DNA of 64,000 nt from DASUPK01 sp963800285 (lineage in GTDB: Bacteria; Actinomycetota; Thermoleophilia; Solirubrobacterales; 70-9): contig CAWDAL010000010.1 in assembly GCA_963800285.1 (NCBI GenBank), forward strand, positions 62,001-126,000. The letters are read 5' to 3'. Below are positions 39,593 to 48,330 of the stretch, piece after piece. Below the pieces are notes generated by a model that saw only the letters and a list, made by a program, of their open reading frames with translations, had not been told where the DNA came from and ran no database searches. Numbering within the stretch: the first letter of the stretch is position 1; each line of letters starts with the position of its first letter. A program made the translations under genes and the position numbers.

Positions 39593-40714
39593 ATGGCCGC
39601 GATCGAAAGTCCCGAGAAGCTCGGCCTGAGGCCGTTCGACGAGTTCAGCGAGGCGAACGAGACCTGGCCGCGCGGAGATCGCCCGACGGCGATCCGTGAG
39701 GCGGCGTCGGAGTTCCGAGCCCGCTTCGCCCGCCCCGACAACCGCGTCAAAGGTGTCCGCACCGTCGACATCGCCTCGGCCGCCTACCCGGTCAAGTTCG
39801 CGTTCGGCGGCGCCGCCCACGCGGTCAACCCCTACATCAACTTCATCAACCGGCTCGCCGTCGTCCAATACGAGGACTTCGACTGCGGCCTGAGGACGCT
39901 GGTCTACGAGCCGACGGTCACCGAGGGCCCGGCCGAGGCGCCGTTCTATGAACAGCTGCTCTCCAAGTACGGCGAGTTCCTCTCCTACAGGGTCTTCGCC
40001 CAGTTCTACAACGAGGTGCCCGAGGCGCTTGCGAAGGCAGGCGTGCGCGCCGAGGACGTCGATTTCATCAGCTTCGACCACCTGCACGTCCAGGACGTGC
40101 GCTTCGTGCTCGGCTCGACCGAGCCGCCGCCGGGGCACTCCGCGCCTCTGCCCGCGCTGTTCCCCAACGCGAAGCTGATCACCCAGCGCCGCGAATGGGA
40201 CACCTTCCGGTCACTGCATCCGATGCAGTGGGCCTGGTACGTCGCTGACGGCGTCAAGGGCATCCCGGAGGAGAACGTGCTGTTGCTCGACGGCGACGTC
40301 GAGCTCGGCAAGGGCACGGCCCTGGTCTGGACTCCCGGCCACACCGACGGCAACCACTCGCTCTGCATCAACACCGAGGACGGCGTCTGGGTCTCCTCCG
40401 AGAACGGGGTGGCGGCCGACAACTGGCACCCGCACCTCTCCAAGATCCCGGGCGTCCGGAAGTTCGCCGAGTTCTTCAACCGCGAGGTCGTCCTCAACTC
40501 CAACACCCTCGAGGACTCGATCGATCAGTACGACTCGATGCTCAAGGAGAAGGCGCTGGCCGACTCGAACCCGCGTGACGCCCGCTTCCGGAACGTCTTC
40601 CCGTCCTCCGAGCTGACCAGCTGGCGGCGCCAGTGGCCGATCGTGCCGACCTTCACCTACGGCGGGATGAACTACGGGACGATCGTCTCCGGCGGCTCCT
40701 CGAACGGCGGATAG
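39593..40714 (+). CDS. Metallo-beta-lactamase-fold hydrolase
   Basis: 373 residues from ATG 39593. Metal-binding pattern: VDFISFDHLHVQDVR (HxHxD-like, H-L-H-V-Q-D), VWTPGHTDGNHSLC (third His) and NGVAADNWHPHLSK. It resembles lactonase/glyoxalase II-like hydrolases in order of motifs, but with an unusually long N-terminal region of about 180 residues before the first motif. Cytoplasmic; substrate unknown. Stands alone between a terminator and the P450 promoter. Confidence 0.78.
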   Translation: MAAIESPEKLGLRPFDEFSEANETWPRGDRPTAIREAASEFRARFARPDNRVKGVRTVDIASAAYPVKFAFGGAAHAVNPYINFINRLAVVQYEDFDCGLRTLVYEPTVTEGPAEAPFYEQLLSKYGEFLSYRVFAQFYNEVPEALAKAGVRAEDVDFISFDHLHVQDVRFVLGSTEPPPGHSAPLPALFPNAKLITQRREWDTFRSLHPMQWAWYVADGVKGIPEENVLLLDGDVELGKGTALVWTPGHTDGNHSLCINTEDGVWVSSENGVAADNWHPHLSKIPGVRKFAEFFNREVVLNSNTLEDSIDQYDSMLKEKALADSNPRDARFRNVFPSSELTSWRRQWPIVPTFTYGGMNYGTIVSGGSSNGG

Positions 40715-40721
40715 ATCGGGG

Positions 40722-40762
40722 TTGACATACCAGGCGGTATGTGATCAGATACCGCCGGGTAT
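40722..40762 (+). promoter_or_regulatory. Promoter with tandem TetR-type operators before the P450 operon
   Basis: TTGACA (40722-40727) is a consensus -35. Two palindromes of the form ATACC-N4-GGTAT lie at 40727-40740 (N4 AGGC) and 40749-40762 (N4 GCCG), 22 bp apart, i.e. about two helical turns. A weak -10 (CAGATA) falls between them. The likely repressor is the TetR-family protein encoded third in the operon (42687-43364), which would give autoregulation. Confidence 0.75.
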
Positions 40763-40766
40763 GTGA

Positions 40767-42107
40767 ATGGGGTTCGCCACCGCCGACAAGCCAGCCGTCG
40801 CGAGGCCGCCGATCGAGGGATTGCCGCCGGGACCCGACTGGTCGATCCTCCGCTCCACCCAGCGCTGGTGGCGCCGGCCGCTCGAGACGCTCGAGCAGTG
40901 CCGCGACCGCTATGGCGGGATGTTCACCTACCGCATGGCACACGAGGGGACCTGGGTCTTCGTCTCCGATCCCGAGGCGATCAAGCAGGTCTTCACCGGT
41001 GATCCGCGGCTCCTGCACGCCGGCGCGGCGAACATCGTCCTGCTCCCGGTCCTGGGCGAGCACTCCGTGCTGCTCCTCGACGAGCCCGAGCACATGGCCC
41101 AGCGCAAGCTCATGCTGCCCCCCTTCCACGGCAGGCGCATGCAGGCCTACCGCGAGGTGATGGCGCAGGCGGCACGCGAGGAGATCGATCACTGGCCCAC
41201 CGACCGCCCCGTTCGCATGCGCCCCCGGATGCAGGCGGTGACGCTCGAGGTGATTCTCCGCACGGTCTTCGGCGTCGACGAGGGGGACAAGCTGACCAGC
41301 CTGCGCGATGAGCTGCGGAACGCCCTGAGCCTCCTCGCGGATCGCCGGAGGGCGATCTTCCTGATGGTGCTCGGGCCCAAGCGGATCCGGCGGTATCCGC
41401 CGTTCCGCCGGCTGATGGAGGGCGTCGACCGGCTGCTCTACCCGGTGATCGAGGCACGGCGGTCAGCGCCCGACCTGGCCGATCGCGATGACATCCTCTC
41501 GCTCCTGCTCCAGGCCCGTCACGAGGACGGCCGGCCGATGAGCGACCGCGAGTTGCGCGACGAGTTGATGACCCTGCTCGTGGCCGGACACGAGACGACG
41601 GCCACCGGGCTCTCCTGGGCGATCGAGCTGCTCGCGCGTCACCCAGAGGAGCTCACGCGGCTCGAGGATGACCTGGCCGCGGGCAACGACGAGTACCTGG
41701 ACGCCGTGATCAAGGAGACGCTGCGGCTGCGGCCGGTGATCGCCTTGGTGCTCCGCAGGCTGGTGGAGCCGATGGAGATCGGCGGCCGGCTGCTGCCCGC
41801 CGGCGTCTCCGTCGCGCCCTCGATCTACCTGGTCCACCGGAACCCGGAGATCTATCCCGAGCCAGAGCGCTTCCGCCCCGAGCGGTTCATCGAGCGGCCC
41901 GCCGGGACCTACACGTGGATCCCATTCGGGGGCGGGGTCAGGCGCTGTCTGGGTGGAGCCTTCGCCGAGTTCGAGATGTCCGTCGTCCTGCGGGACCTCG
42001 TCGCTCGCCGCCGGATCCAGCCCGTAGGAGACCCGGAGCATTCGGTGAGGAGCACGATCACCAACGTCCCCAACCGGGGGGCGGAGGTGCTGGTGACGCG
42101 ACGATGA
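40767..42107 (+). CDS. Cytochrome P450
   Basis: 446 residues. I-helix oxygen motif LLVAGHETTATGLSWAI, K-helix KETLRLRPV (ExxR), PERF-like FRPERF and heme loop PFGGGVRRCLGGAFAEFEM with the Cys thiolate ligand. It is soluble (no N-terminal anchor) and a monooxygenase needing ferredoxin partners not encoded nearby. Substrate unknown. Repressible promoter and TetR neighbour suggest induction by the substrate. The stop overlaps the cyclase start (ATGA). Confidence 0.95.
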   Translation: MGFATADKPAVARPPIEGLPPGPDWSILRSTQRWWRRPLETLEQCRDRYGGMFTYRMAHEGTWVFVSDPEAIKQVFTGDPRLLHAGAANIVLLPVLGEHSVLLLDEPEHMAQRKLMLPPFHGRRMQAYREVMAQAAREEIDHWPTDRPVRMRPRMQAVTLEVILRTVFGVDEGDKLTSLRDELRNALSLLADRRRAIFLMVLGPKRIRRYPPFRRLMEGVDRLLYPVIEARRSAPDLADRDDILSLLLQARHEDGRPMSDRELRDELMTLLVAGHETTATGLSWAIELLARHPEELTRLEDDLAAGNDEYLDAVIKETLRLRPVIALVLRRLVEPMEIGGRLLPAGVSVAPSIYLVHRNPEIYPEPERFRPERFIERPAGTYTWIPFGGGVRRCLGGAFAEFEMSVVLRDLVARRRIQPVGDPEHSVRSTITNVPNRGAEVLVTRR

Positions 42108-42690
42108 GCGCCGACGAGCACACCTTTCTCTTCGCAGACCTGGTCGGGTTCACCGCGCTGACCGACTCAGAGGGTGACGAGCGGGCGGCGGCCGTCGGCG
42201 CCGCTCTTCAGGCCCGCGTCCGGGCCATGGCGGCCGAGCACGATGCCGAGGTCGTCAGGGGCATGGGGGACGCGGCGATGGTTCGCTGCGAGGACCCGGC
42301 TCGCGCGATCCGATTCGCCCTGCACCTCCTCAACGAGGTTGACTCCGATCCGGTCCTGCCGCCGGTCCGCGTGGAGTCCACAGCGGATCGGCGGTGGGCC
42401 ATGACGGAGACTGGTACGGCCGCGCGGTCAACGTCGCGTCGCGGCTCTGCTCGGTCGCGGCGGGGGGAGAGGTCCTGGTCAGCGAAAGCACCCTGGCGGC
42501 CGCCAGCGAGCTGCCCAAGGTGAGCGTGGGGGAGCGGCGCCTCCATTGGCTAAAGAACGTCACTCAGCCTGTGGCTGCCAGAACCGCGGAGCTGAACCGG
42601 CGAGCCGGGCGGGTCTCGCGGCTCAGGGCGAGTCACTGCCCATTCGGAACACGCGGCGGCGCACACGCCGCCGCTGGGAGCCCTTCATGA
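42104..42690 (+). pseudogene. Class III adenylate/guanylate cyclase domain with one-base frameshift
   Basis: ATG 42104: TFLFADLVGFTALTDSEGDE (first metal Asp), VVRGMGDAAMVR (second Asp) and IRFALHLLNEV. Then at 42371-42376 the frame is lost. Restoring one G (GTG-GGA-GTC) gives VGVHSGSAVGHDGDWYGRAV and NVASRLCSVAAGGEVLVSES to the stop at 42690. That stop overlaps the TetR start (ATGA). Overlaps at both ends suggest the gene was intact until recently, or that the sequence has an error. It lacks other domains; it would make or sense cyclic nucleotide. Confidence 0.75.
42653..42674 (+). other. Hairpin at the cyclase-TetR junction
   Basis: GCGGCGGCG-CACA-CGCCGCCGC, a perfect 9-bp stem ending 12 nt before the TetR ATG. 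It could lower TetR translation or act as an attenuator. Confidence 0.4.
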
Positions 42691-43364
42691 GCCCTGCCCT
42701 GACGCGCAAGGAGAAGCAGGCGAAGACGCGCTCGGCGCTGCTCTCCTCGGCGGCGAAGCTGATCTGCCGAAAGGGGATCACCGAGGCGTCGATCGACGAC
42801 GTCGCCTCGGACGCCGGCTACACGAAGGGCGCCTTCTACGCCAATTTCAAGAGCAAGGAGGAGATGTTCCTCGTGATGCTCGACGAGGCCTACGCCGAGG
42901 AGCTCGAGCGCCTCGAAGCGCATCTCCGGGGAGACGGTGACCGTGCCGAGGAGGTTCGCGCGTCCGCCGAGGACTTCATCAACTTCGCCCGGTCCGATCC
43001 GGAGTGGCCGCGTCTCTACTTCGAGTTCGTCGTCTACGGCGCGCGCAACCCCGAGTTCCGCGAGGAGCTCGCCACCCGCAACCGGGCGATGCGCGAGAAG
43101 ATCGCCGAGGTGATCCGGAACTGGTCGGCCGACCTCTCACCAGAGTCCCCGTTCCCGTACGAGGACATCGCGATGATGCTCTTCTGCATGGCCGACGGCT
43201 TCCTGATTCAGCAGTTGGTCGAGCCGGACACCGACACGGATCTCTACTCGACGATGAACGCGACCCTGTTCAAGGGGATCGCCGCCTCAGCGCTGGGCCT
43301 CGACCTGGAGGCCCTGGGCCAGGCTCACGAGGCGAAGTCGCGCAAGGCCGGCGCCGGCCGGTAG
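42687..43364 (+). CDS. TetR-family transcriptional regulator
   Basis: 225 residues from ATG 42687. The helix-turn-helix is in KTRSALLSSAAKLICRKGIT to GYTKGAFYANFKSKEEMFLV, typical of TetR. The C-terminal ligand domain is helical (LATRNRAMREKIAEVIRNWS, MMLFCMADGFLIQQLV). It probably binds the paired ATACC-N4-GGTAT sites before the P450 gene. It overlaps the convergent 3-hydroxyacyl-CoA dehydrogenase gene by 40 bp. Confidence 0.9.
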   Translation: MSPALTRKEKQAKTRSALLSSAAKLICRKGITEASIDDVASDAGYTKGAFYANFKSKEEMFLVMLDEAYAEELERLEAHLRGDGDRAEEVRASAEDFINFARSDPEWPRLYFEFVVYGARNPEFREELATRNRAMREKIAEVIRNWSADLSPESPFPYEDIAMMLFCMADGFLIQQLVEPDTDTDLYSTMNATLFKGIAASALGLDLEALGQAHEAKSRKAGAGR

Positions 43365-44512
43365 GCCTCGCCCCGGAGGTCCCGCAGCTCCTCGAGCACC
43401 CCGAGGCAGCGGCTCCAGCCCAGACGCTCTCCCCACTCCAGCGGCCCGATCGGCCAGTTGAAGCCGAGCCGCATCGCCGTGTTGATGTCGTCCGCCGACG
43501 CGACCCGCTCGCCGATGGCGAAGCAGGCCTCGTTCGCAATGGTCGCTCCGAGCCGGGTCAGGACGCCCGGCGCGTTCTCGCCCGCGACCTCGATCAGCTG
43601 GTCCTCGTCGAAGATCGGCCGCTCTCCCGGAAAGTCGGGATCGCGAGGCCGGTGGGGGGTGTCCTTCTCATAGACGTAGAAGCCGCGCCCGGTCTTCCTG
43701 CCCAGCCGACCCGAGGCGACCATCCGCTCGTGGATCGGGGCCGGGCGCCAACGGGGCTCGCCGAAGGACTGCTCCCAGAAGGACCTGGCGACGGCGAAGT
43801 TGACGTCGATCCCGATCAGGTCCATCAGCTCGAACGGACCCATTCGCAGCCCGGCGCCGAGCCGGACGATGCGGTCGATCTCGTCGTGGGGCGCGACGCC
43901 TTCGCTGAGCATCCGCAGCGACTCGAGGAAGAAGGGCCTGACGCAGCGGTTGGCGACGAATCCGACCGAGTCTCGCGCACGGATCGGGGTGCGGCCCATG
44001 CCCTTGGCGACCTCCGTGGCGAGCTCCAGCGCCGGTTCGCCGCTCTCGTCCCCTGCCACGACCTCGACGAGCTGCATGAGCGCCGGGGGGTTGAAGAAGT
44101 GCATCCCGACGATTCGCGCCGGCTCGGAGATCCCGGCCGCGATGGCCGTCACGGACAGTGAGGAGGTGTTGGTCGCCAGCGCCGTGGCGGGGCCGCAGAC
44201 CGAGGCGAGGCGCTCGAACAGGTTCCGCTTCAGGTCGAGGTCCTCCGGAGCGGCCTCGATCGCCAGGTCGCAGTCCCTGACCGCCTCGATGATCGTGTCG
44301 GACTCGATTCGCCCCAGCGCGTCGATCGCGTCCTGCTCAGACCAGCGGCCGCGCTCGGCGCCCCGGCGCAGGGCGGCCCGCAGCTGCTCGAGCCCGCGCT
44401 CGAGGGCCCTGCTGTCGAGCTCGTAGATGACGGTGCGGTAGCCGCCGAGAGCGGCGATCTGCGCGATCCCCGCACCCATCGTCCCGGCGCCGACGACGCC
44501 GACCTTCGTCAC
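43325..44512 (-). CDS. 3-hydroxyacyl-CoA dehydrogenase (PaaH/Hbd-like, with second C-terminal domain)
   Basis: 395 residues from GTG 44512, which overlaps the acyl-CoA dehydrogenase stop (GTGA). NAD-binding VGVVGAGTMGAGIAQIAALG, catalytic region TNTSSLSVTAIA and GMHFFNPPALMQLVEVV (His-Glu pair). A first 3HCDH domain covers DSVGFVANRCVRPFFLESLR; a second, partial one follows (GATIANEACFAIGERVASAD, GFNWPIGPLEWGERLG). This is longer than Hbd (about 285) and like PaaH. It oxidises 3-hydroxyacyl-CoA in the degradation pathway with the adjacent acyl-CoA dehydrogenase. Confidence 0.92.
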   Translation of the reverse strand: MTKVGVVGAGTMGAGIAQIAALGGYRTVIYELDSRALERGLEQLRAALRRGAERGRWSEQDAIDALGRIESDTIIEAVRDCDLAIEAAPEDLDLKRNLFERLASVCGPATALATNTSSLSVTAIAAGISEPARIVGMHFFNPPALMQLVEVVAGDESGEPALELATEVAKGMGRTPIRARDSVGFVANRCVRPFFLESLRMLSEGVAPHDEIDRIVRLGAGLRMGPFELMDLIGIDVNFAVARSFWEQSFGEPRWRPAPIHERMVASGRLGRKTGRGFYVYEKDTPHRPRDPDFPGERPIFDEDQLIEVAGENAPGVLTRLGATIANEACFAIGERVASADDINTAMRLGFNWPIGPLEWGERLGWSRCLGVLEELRDLRGEAYRPAPALRDFAS

Positions 44513-45684
44513 GACCCGTCGGCGGAGGGCGGCGTCATGGCGTTGATCCCGGTTGCGTCCCGCCCGATGATCAGCTTGTGGATCTGAGAGGTGCCCTCGT
44601 ACAGGGTGGTGACGCGGGCGTCGCGCAGGTAGCGCTCGACGGGATAGTCGTCGACGTAGCCCGAGCCGCCGTGGACCTGAATTGCGGAGTTGGCGCACTC
44701 GACCGCCGCCTCGGTGGCGTAGTACTTGGCGATCGACGTCTCGACGGTGTTCCGGACCCCACGATCCTTGAGCTCGCCGGCGCGGTAGACCAGCAGCCTG
44801 GCGGCGTCGCGCTTCACGATCATGTCGGCGATCAGCTCCTGCACGAGCTGGAAGCTCGCGATCGGGACGCCGAACTGCTTGCGCTCCTTCGCGTAGGCCA
44901 CGGATGCATCGACACAGCCGTCGCAGATCCCGACGCAGCCGGCCGCGACGCTGTAGCGGCCGTTGTCCAGAGAGCTCATGGCGATCTTGAAGCCGTCGCC
45001 GACCTCGCCGAGCAGAGCGTCGTCGGGGACCTCGACCTCGTCGAGGGAGATCTCGGCCGTGTCCGAGGAGCGCAGGCCGAGCTTGCCGTGGATCTCCTGG
45101 GCGCTGTAGCCCTCGGTGGCGGTGGGGACCATGAAGCAGGCCAGGCCCCTGTGCTTCTTCTCAGGGTCGGTCTGGGCGAAGATCAGCGCGAGCTCGGCGA
45201 CGTTGCCCATCGAGATCCACATCTTGTTGCCGGTGATCGTCCAGCCCGAGTCGGTCTTCTTGGCGCGAGCGCGCATGCCGGCCGGATCGGAGCCGGCGTC
45301 GGGCTCGGTGAGGGCGAAGCAGCCCAGGGCCTCACCGGAGCAGAGCCGAGGGAGCCACTCCTGCTTCTGCTCCTCGGTCCCCCACTTCTCGATCGAGCCG
45401 GCGACCAGGGAGGTCTGTACGGACACGACGGTCCGGGCGGAGGAATCGACGCGCCCCACCTGCTCCACGATCAGGGCGTAGCTCAGGTAGTCCAGGCTGC
45501 GGCCGCCGTACTGCTCGGAGACCGGGGCTCCCAGGTAGCCCATCTCTCCGAGCTTCGAGGCGAGCTCGCGGTCGAAGCGGCCGGCGCGGTCGTTGTCGCG
45601 CACGCGCGGGGCGATCTCCTTGTCGCAGAACTCGCGCGCGCTCTCGGAAATCAGGCGCTGCTCGTCTGTCAGCTGGAAGTCCAG
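44509..45684 (-). CDS. Acyl-CoA dehydrogenase
   Basis: About 391 residues. FAD/acyl-CoA motifs: CFALTEPDAGSDPAGMRARA, WISMGNVAELALIFA, GERKQFG-type ERKQFGVPIASFQLVQELIA, and IQVHGGSGYVDDYPVERYLR. The catalytic base is the Glu in TTLYEGTSQIHKLIIGR. No ATG, GTG or TTG lies in frame near the expected start LDFQLTDEQRL; CTG at 45684 would give normal length, so the start is uncertain. It lies 7 bp after the aminotransferase stop and is coupled to the 3-hydroxyacyl-CoA dehydrogenase. Confidence 0.88.
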   Translation of the reverse strand: MDFQLTDEQRLISESAREFCDKEIAPRVRDNDRAGRFDRELASKLGEMGYLGAPVSEQYGGRSLDYLSYALIVEQVGRVDSSARTVVSVQTSLVAGSIEKWGTEEQKQEWLPRLCSGEALGCFALTEPDAGSDPAGMRARAKKTDSGWTITGNKMWISMGNVAELALIFAQTDPEKKHRGLACFMVPTATEGYSAQEIHGKLGLRSSDTAEISLDEVEVPDDALLGEVGDGFKIAMSSLDNGRYSVAAGCVGICDGCVDASVAYAKERKQFGVPIASFQLVQELIADMIVKRDAARLLVYRAGELKDRGVRNTVETSIAKYYATEAAVECANSAIQVHGGSGYVDDYPVERYLRDARVTTLYEGTSQIHKLIIGRDATGINAMTPPSADGS

Positions 45685-45691
45685 GTCAGGT

Positions 45692-46501
45692 TCAGGTCGA
45701 GGATGAGACTGCGAGCTCTCGCTCGAGGACGCCGGCGAAGGCCCTCGCCGCCTCCTGCGTTCGCTCGCCGAGACATTCTGGCAACTCTGTCTCATCGACG
45801 GCGGAGATCGCCTGAACCTCGCGAACGGTGGAGGCGAGGAACGCCTCCCGGGCGCCGAGCAGGTCAGCGAGCGGGAATGCGCCTTCCTCGACCTCGAGCT
45901 GGCCGAGCAGCTTGTCGCGCGTGATCGAGGCGAGGATGCCGACGTCGAGGCTGGGCGTCCGCAGCCCTCCGTCGTCGGTCGCCCAGAAGATCGTCGAGGT
46001 CGGTGCCTCGAGGACGATGCCGTCGGGGCGGACGAGGATGGTGTCATCGGCTCGCCTGGAGTCGGCCATCCGGATCGCCTTCATGTTCGCCGCGTAGGAG
46101 AGGGATTTCACGCCGACCAGCAACTGCGTCGGCGAGTGGGTGACCGTGATCACCCGGATCCTCTCCTTCTCGGCATACGGCGGGAGGTTCTCCGTGAAGG
46201 CGAGGCGGCGCCCGCCGCGGGTGGCCACCAGCCTGAGCTGTCCCTCCTCGTCACCGAACTCAGCCAGCAGCGTCGTGATCTCCGTCTCGAAGCTGCCGCG
46301 GTCGACCGGGAGATCGAGCGCCGCCGCGGAGCGCTCCAGCCGATCGAGGTGCTCATCGAGCGCGAACGGCCGGCCACCGTAGAGGCGGATCACCTCGAAG
46401 ACCCCGTCGCCGCGCAGGAGACCGTCGTCGGCGGCCGGAATGACGGCGGCCGCCCTATCGGTAATTTGTCCATCGACGCTGGCTAGCTCGGCTGCTGACA
46501 C
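45692..46501 (-). CDS. Class IV PLP aminotransferase (aminodeoxychorismate lyase/BCAT-like)
   Basis: 269 residues from GTG 46501 (MSAAELASVDGQITDRAAAV). Fold-type IV features: DDGLLRGDGVFEVIRLYGGR, the PLP lysine in VGVKSLSYAANMKAIRMAD, the DDTILVRPDGIVLEAPTSTI strand with Glu, and GILASITRDKLL for phosphate binding. It could be PabC, a branched-chain or D-amino-acid aminotransferase. The G-x-F-E-x-IR pattern alone does not settle it. First gene of the run with the two beta-oxidation enzymes, though a functional link is not obvious. Confidence 0.85.
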   Translation of the reverse strand: MSAAELASVDGQITDRAAAVIPAADDGLLRGDGVFEVIRLYGGRPFALDEHLDRLERSAAALDLPVDRGSFETEITTLLAEFGDEEGQLRLVATRGGRRLAFTENLPPYAEKERIRVITVTHSPTQLLVGVKSLSYAANMKAIRMADSRRADDTILVRPDGIVLEAPTSTIFWATDDGGLRTPSLDVGILASITRDKLLGQLEVEEGAFPLADLLGAREAFLASTVREVQAISAVDETELPECLGERTQEAARAFAGVLERELAVSSST

Positions 46502-46709
46502 GTGAACCGAGGCTATCGGAGGCCGACTCGCAAGGGCGGTGGCGGGGGCCGCGTTTTGGTGCGCTAAAACTAGGTATGCAGCAGCACACGCCGTAGGCAT
46601 TGCGGAGGCATTCGCAAAGCGCTCCTACACGGGGGATCCGGGACACGGCGAACGGGATGGGATGTAGTGGATTCACGCAAGGTCGTTACGACCAACCGAG
46701 GAGGCGTCG

Positions 46710-48050
46710 ATGTATAGGCAGCGCAGAAAGCAGCTTCGTAGAAGGAGACGTAGGACGGTGGCCGTCGTTTCAGTCGCCGTTATGGCCATCACAGTGGGTC
46801 TGCCGACACTGGCATCGGCCAACACGGTGACCGATCTGCTCCACAACCTGGGCCTTGGCGGCACCAGCGGCGGAACCACGTCGGGCGGCAGTACCGGTAC
46901 CGCCACCCCCGACGCGGGCAATCCGCCCTCGTACACCCCGCCGCTCCACGGCACCGAGCCGCACGGCCAGGGCACCGACGCGGTGGTCGATCTGACCCCC
47001 GGGACGTCGACGCCGATCACGGGTGACCCGACCCAGGGCGACGAGGACGTCATCGTGGGCGACTCTCGCGGGCAGCAGAGCAGCGACGGCACCTACCACG
47101 GTCGCACGGCACTCGCGTACCTGCTGGGTACGCCGATTCTCCAGGTGACCAGCGATCCGGGCCAGTCGAACGACGGCCCGCTACAGCCGGTTCAGGATGG
47201 ACTGGACCAGCTCTGCAGCGCGAGCGGCAATCAGCTCTGCCTGACGCTGCTCGCCCAGCATTCGTCGAGCACCAGCAACAGCTCGACGAACTCGCAGGAG
47301 GTCCTTGGCGTGCACCTCGGCGGTCCCAGCGGGATCAACGCCGACGTGCTCACCTCACACGGCAACATCTCGGACGACGGCACGACCCAGACGGCGCACG
47401 GCGATTCGGGCGTCGCGAAGGCGAATGTCGGTCCTCTGACGCTGGATGCCCTGGAGGGCAACTCCGACAGCTCGGCCAGCAGCTCGAGCTCGTCGGTGAA
47501 TCAGGATTCGACCGTGCTCAACATCGCGGGCACCGGTCTGCCGATTCCGGCGGCCGGCTGCGACAACGGCACGGCGAACACCAATTTCACGCCGCTCAGC
47601 CCGTTGCTGGCCGCGGTGTGCAATGCGGATGACACCAATGGCAGCCAGACCAGCGGGCCGTACGGCGTCCGTGAGGCGCTCACGCTGTTCGCGCTGATCT
47701 CGGGCGACAGCTCGCTGCTCAAGGTGGGTACGGCAGGTCCGGAGAGCCACGCCGTGGCCCCGGGCAGCACGACCACCCCGCCCGGTGGGGGCACCAACCC
47801 CACCAACCCCGGCGGCACCGGCAGCACGAAGGGTGCCGGCGGCAAGGGCGGCAACAACGGTGGTAACGGCGGCGGCGGCAACGGTGGCGGAGCCGGCAAC
47901 GGCCCGGCTGCCGGCACGGCCGGGCCCGGTAACGGCCAGTTGGCCTTCACCGGCGCGGACCTGCTCGCCCTCGCACTGGTCGGAGGCGCGCTGATCCTCG
48001 GTGGGCTCGCCCTGACCACGGCCGGGCGGCGTCATCGCCAGACGGTCTAG
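46710..48050 (+). CDS. LAxTG-anchored surface protein (class E sortase substrate)
   Basis: 446 residues with ribosome site GAGGAGG 7 nt upstream. A long twin-basic N-terminus (RQRRKQLRRRRRRT) and signal helix VAVVSVAVMAITVGLPTLAS. The mature part is Gly/Ser/Thr-rich, with a Cys-containing core (LDQLCSASGNQLCLTLLAQH, AAGCDNG, AAVCNADD). After a Gly/Asn-rich spacer comes the sorting signal LAFTGADLLALALVGGALIL plus RRHRQTV. LAFTG fits the LAxTG class E motif. It should be covalently anchored to the wall. No ligand known. Confidence 0.85.
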   Translation: MYRQRRKQLRRRRRRTVAVVSVAVMAITVGLPTLASANTVTDLLHNLGLGGTSGGTTSGGSTGTATPDAGNPPSYTPPLHGTEPHGQGTDAVVDLTPGTSTPITGDPTQGDEDVIVGDSRGQQSSDGTYHGRTALAYLLGTPILQVTSDPGQSNDGPLQPVQDGLDQLCSASGNQLCLTLLAQHSSSTSNSSTNSQEVLGVHLGGPSGINADVLTSHGNISDDGTTQTAHGDSGVAKANVGPLTLDALEGNSDSSASSSSSSVNQDSTVLNIAGTGLPIPAAGCDNGTANTNFTPLSPLLAAVCNADDTNGSQTSGPYGVREALTLFALISGDSSLLKVGTAGPESHAVAPGSTTTPPGGGTNPTNPGGTGSTKGAGGKGGNNGGNGGGGNGGGAGNGPAAGTAGPGNGQLAFTGADLLALALVGGALILGGLALTTAGRRHRQTV

Positions 48051-48065
48051 CGGCGGAAGCGGCAA

Positions 48066-48089
48066 GGGGGACGCCGAAGGGCGTCCCCC
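48066..48089 (+). terminator. Terminator of the surface protein gene
   Basis: GGGGGACGCC-GAAG-GGCGTCCCCC, a perfect 10-bp stem 15 bp after the stop, without a T-tract. Confidence 0.75.
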
Positions 48090-48113
48090 GTCGCGCCGCC
48101 GCATCAGCGCAAA

Positions 48114-48143
48114 GAAGCCGAGCGCAGGGAAGCGCTCGGCTTC
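48114..48143. other. Second perfect hairpin after the surface protein gene
   Basis: GAAGCCGAGCGC-AGGGAA-GCGCTCGGCTTC, a 12-bp stem. It may be part of a tandem terminator, or lie within the upstream extension of the next reading frame (see 48331-48846). Confidence 0.5.
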
Positions 48144-48330
48144 GCCGCGTACGGAGGCGGAACGCAAGGAGGCGGCGTCCCGGAAGGGCGGCTCCGCACG
48201 TGAGCAGCGTCCGCCGGCGCAGAGTGAGCCCACTCGCCGCGCCCGCCTGCAGCGTCCGGGTGAGCTATGGGGAAGGCGCAGCGTCGCGGTCGGCGCCATC
48301 CTGATCGCCGCGGCACTGATCGGTGGGCTC

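Noticed and set aside
47770..47930. Repetitive Gly/Asn-coding DNA that looks like short tandem repeats or a CRISPR
   Set aside because: It codes the Gly/Asn-rich wall spacer of the LAxTG protein; there are no unique spacers.
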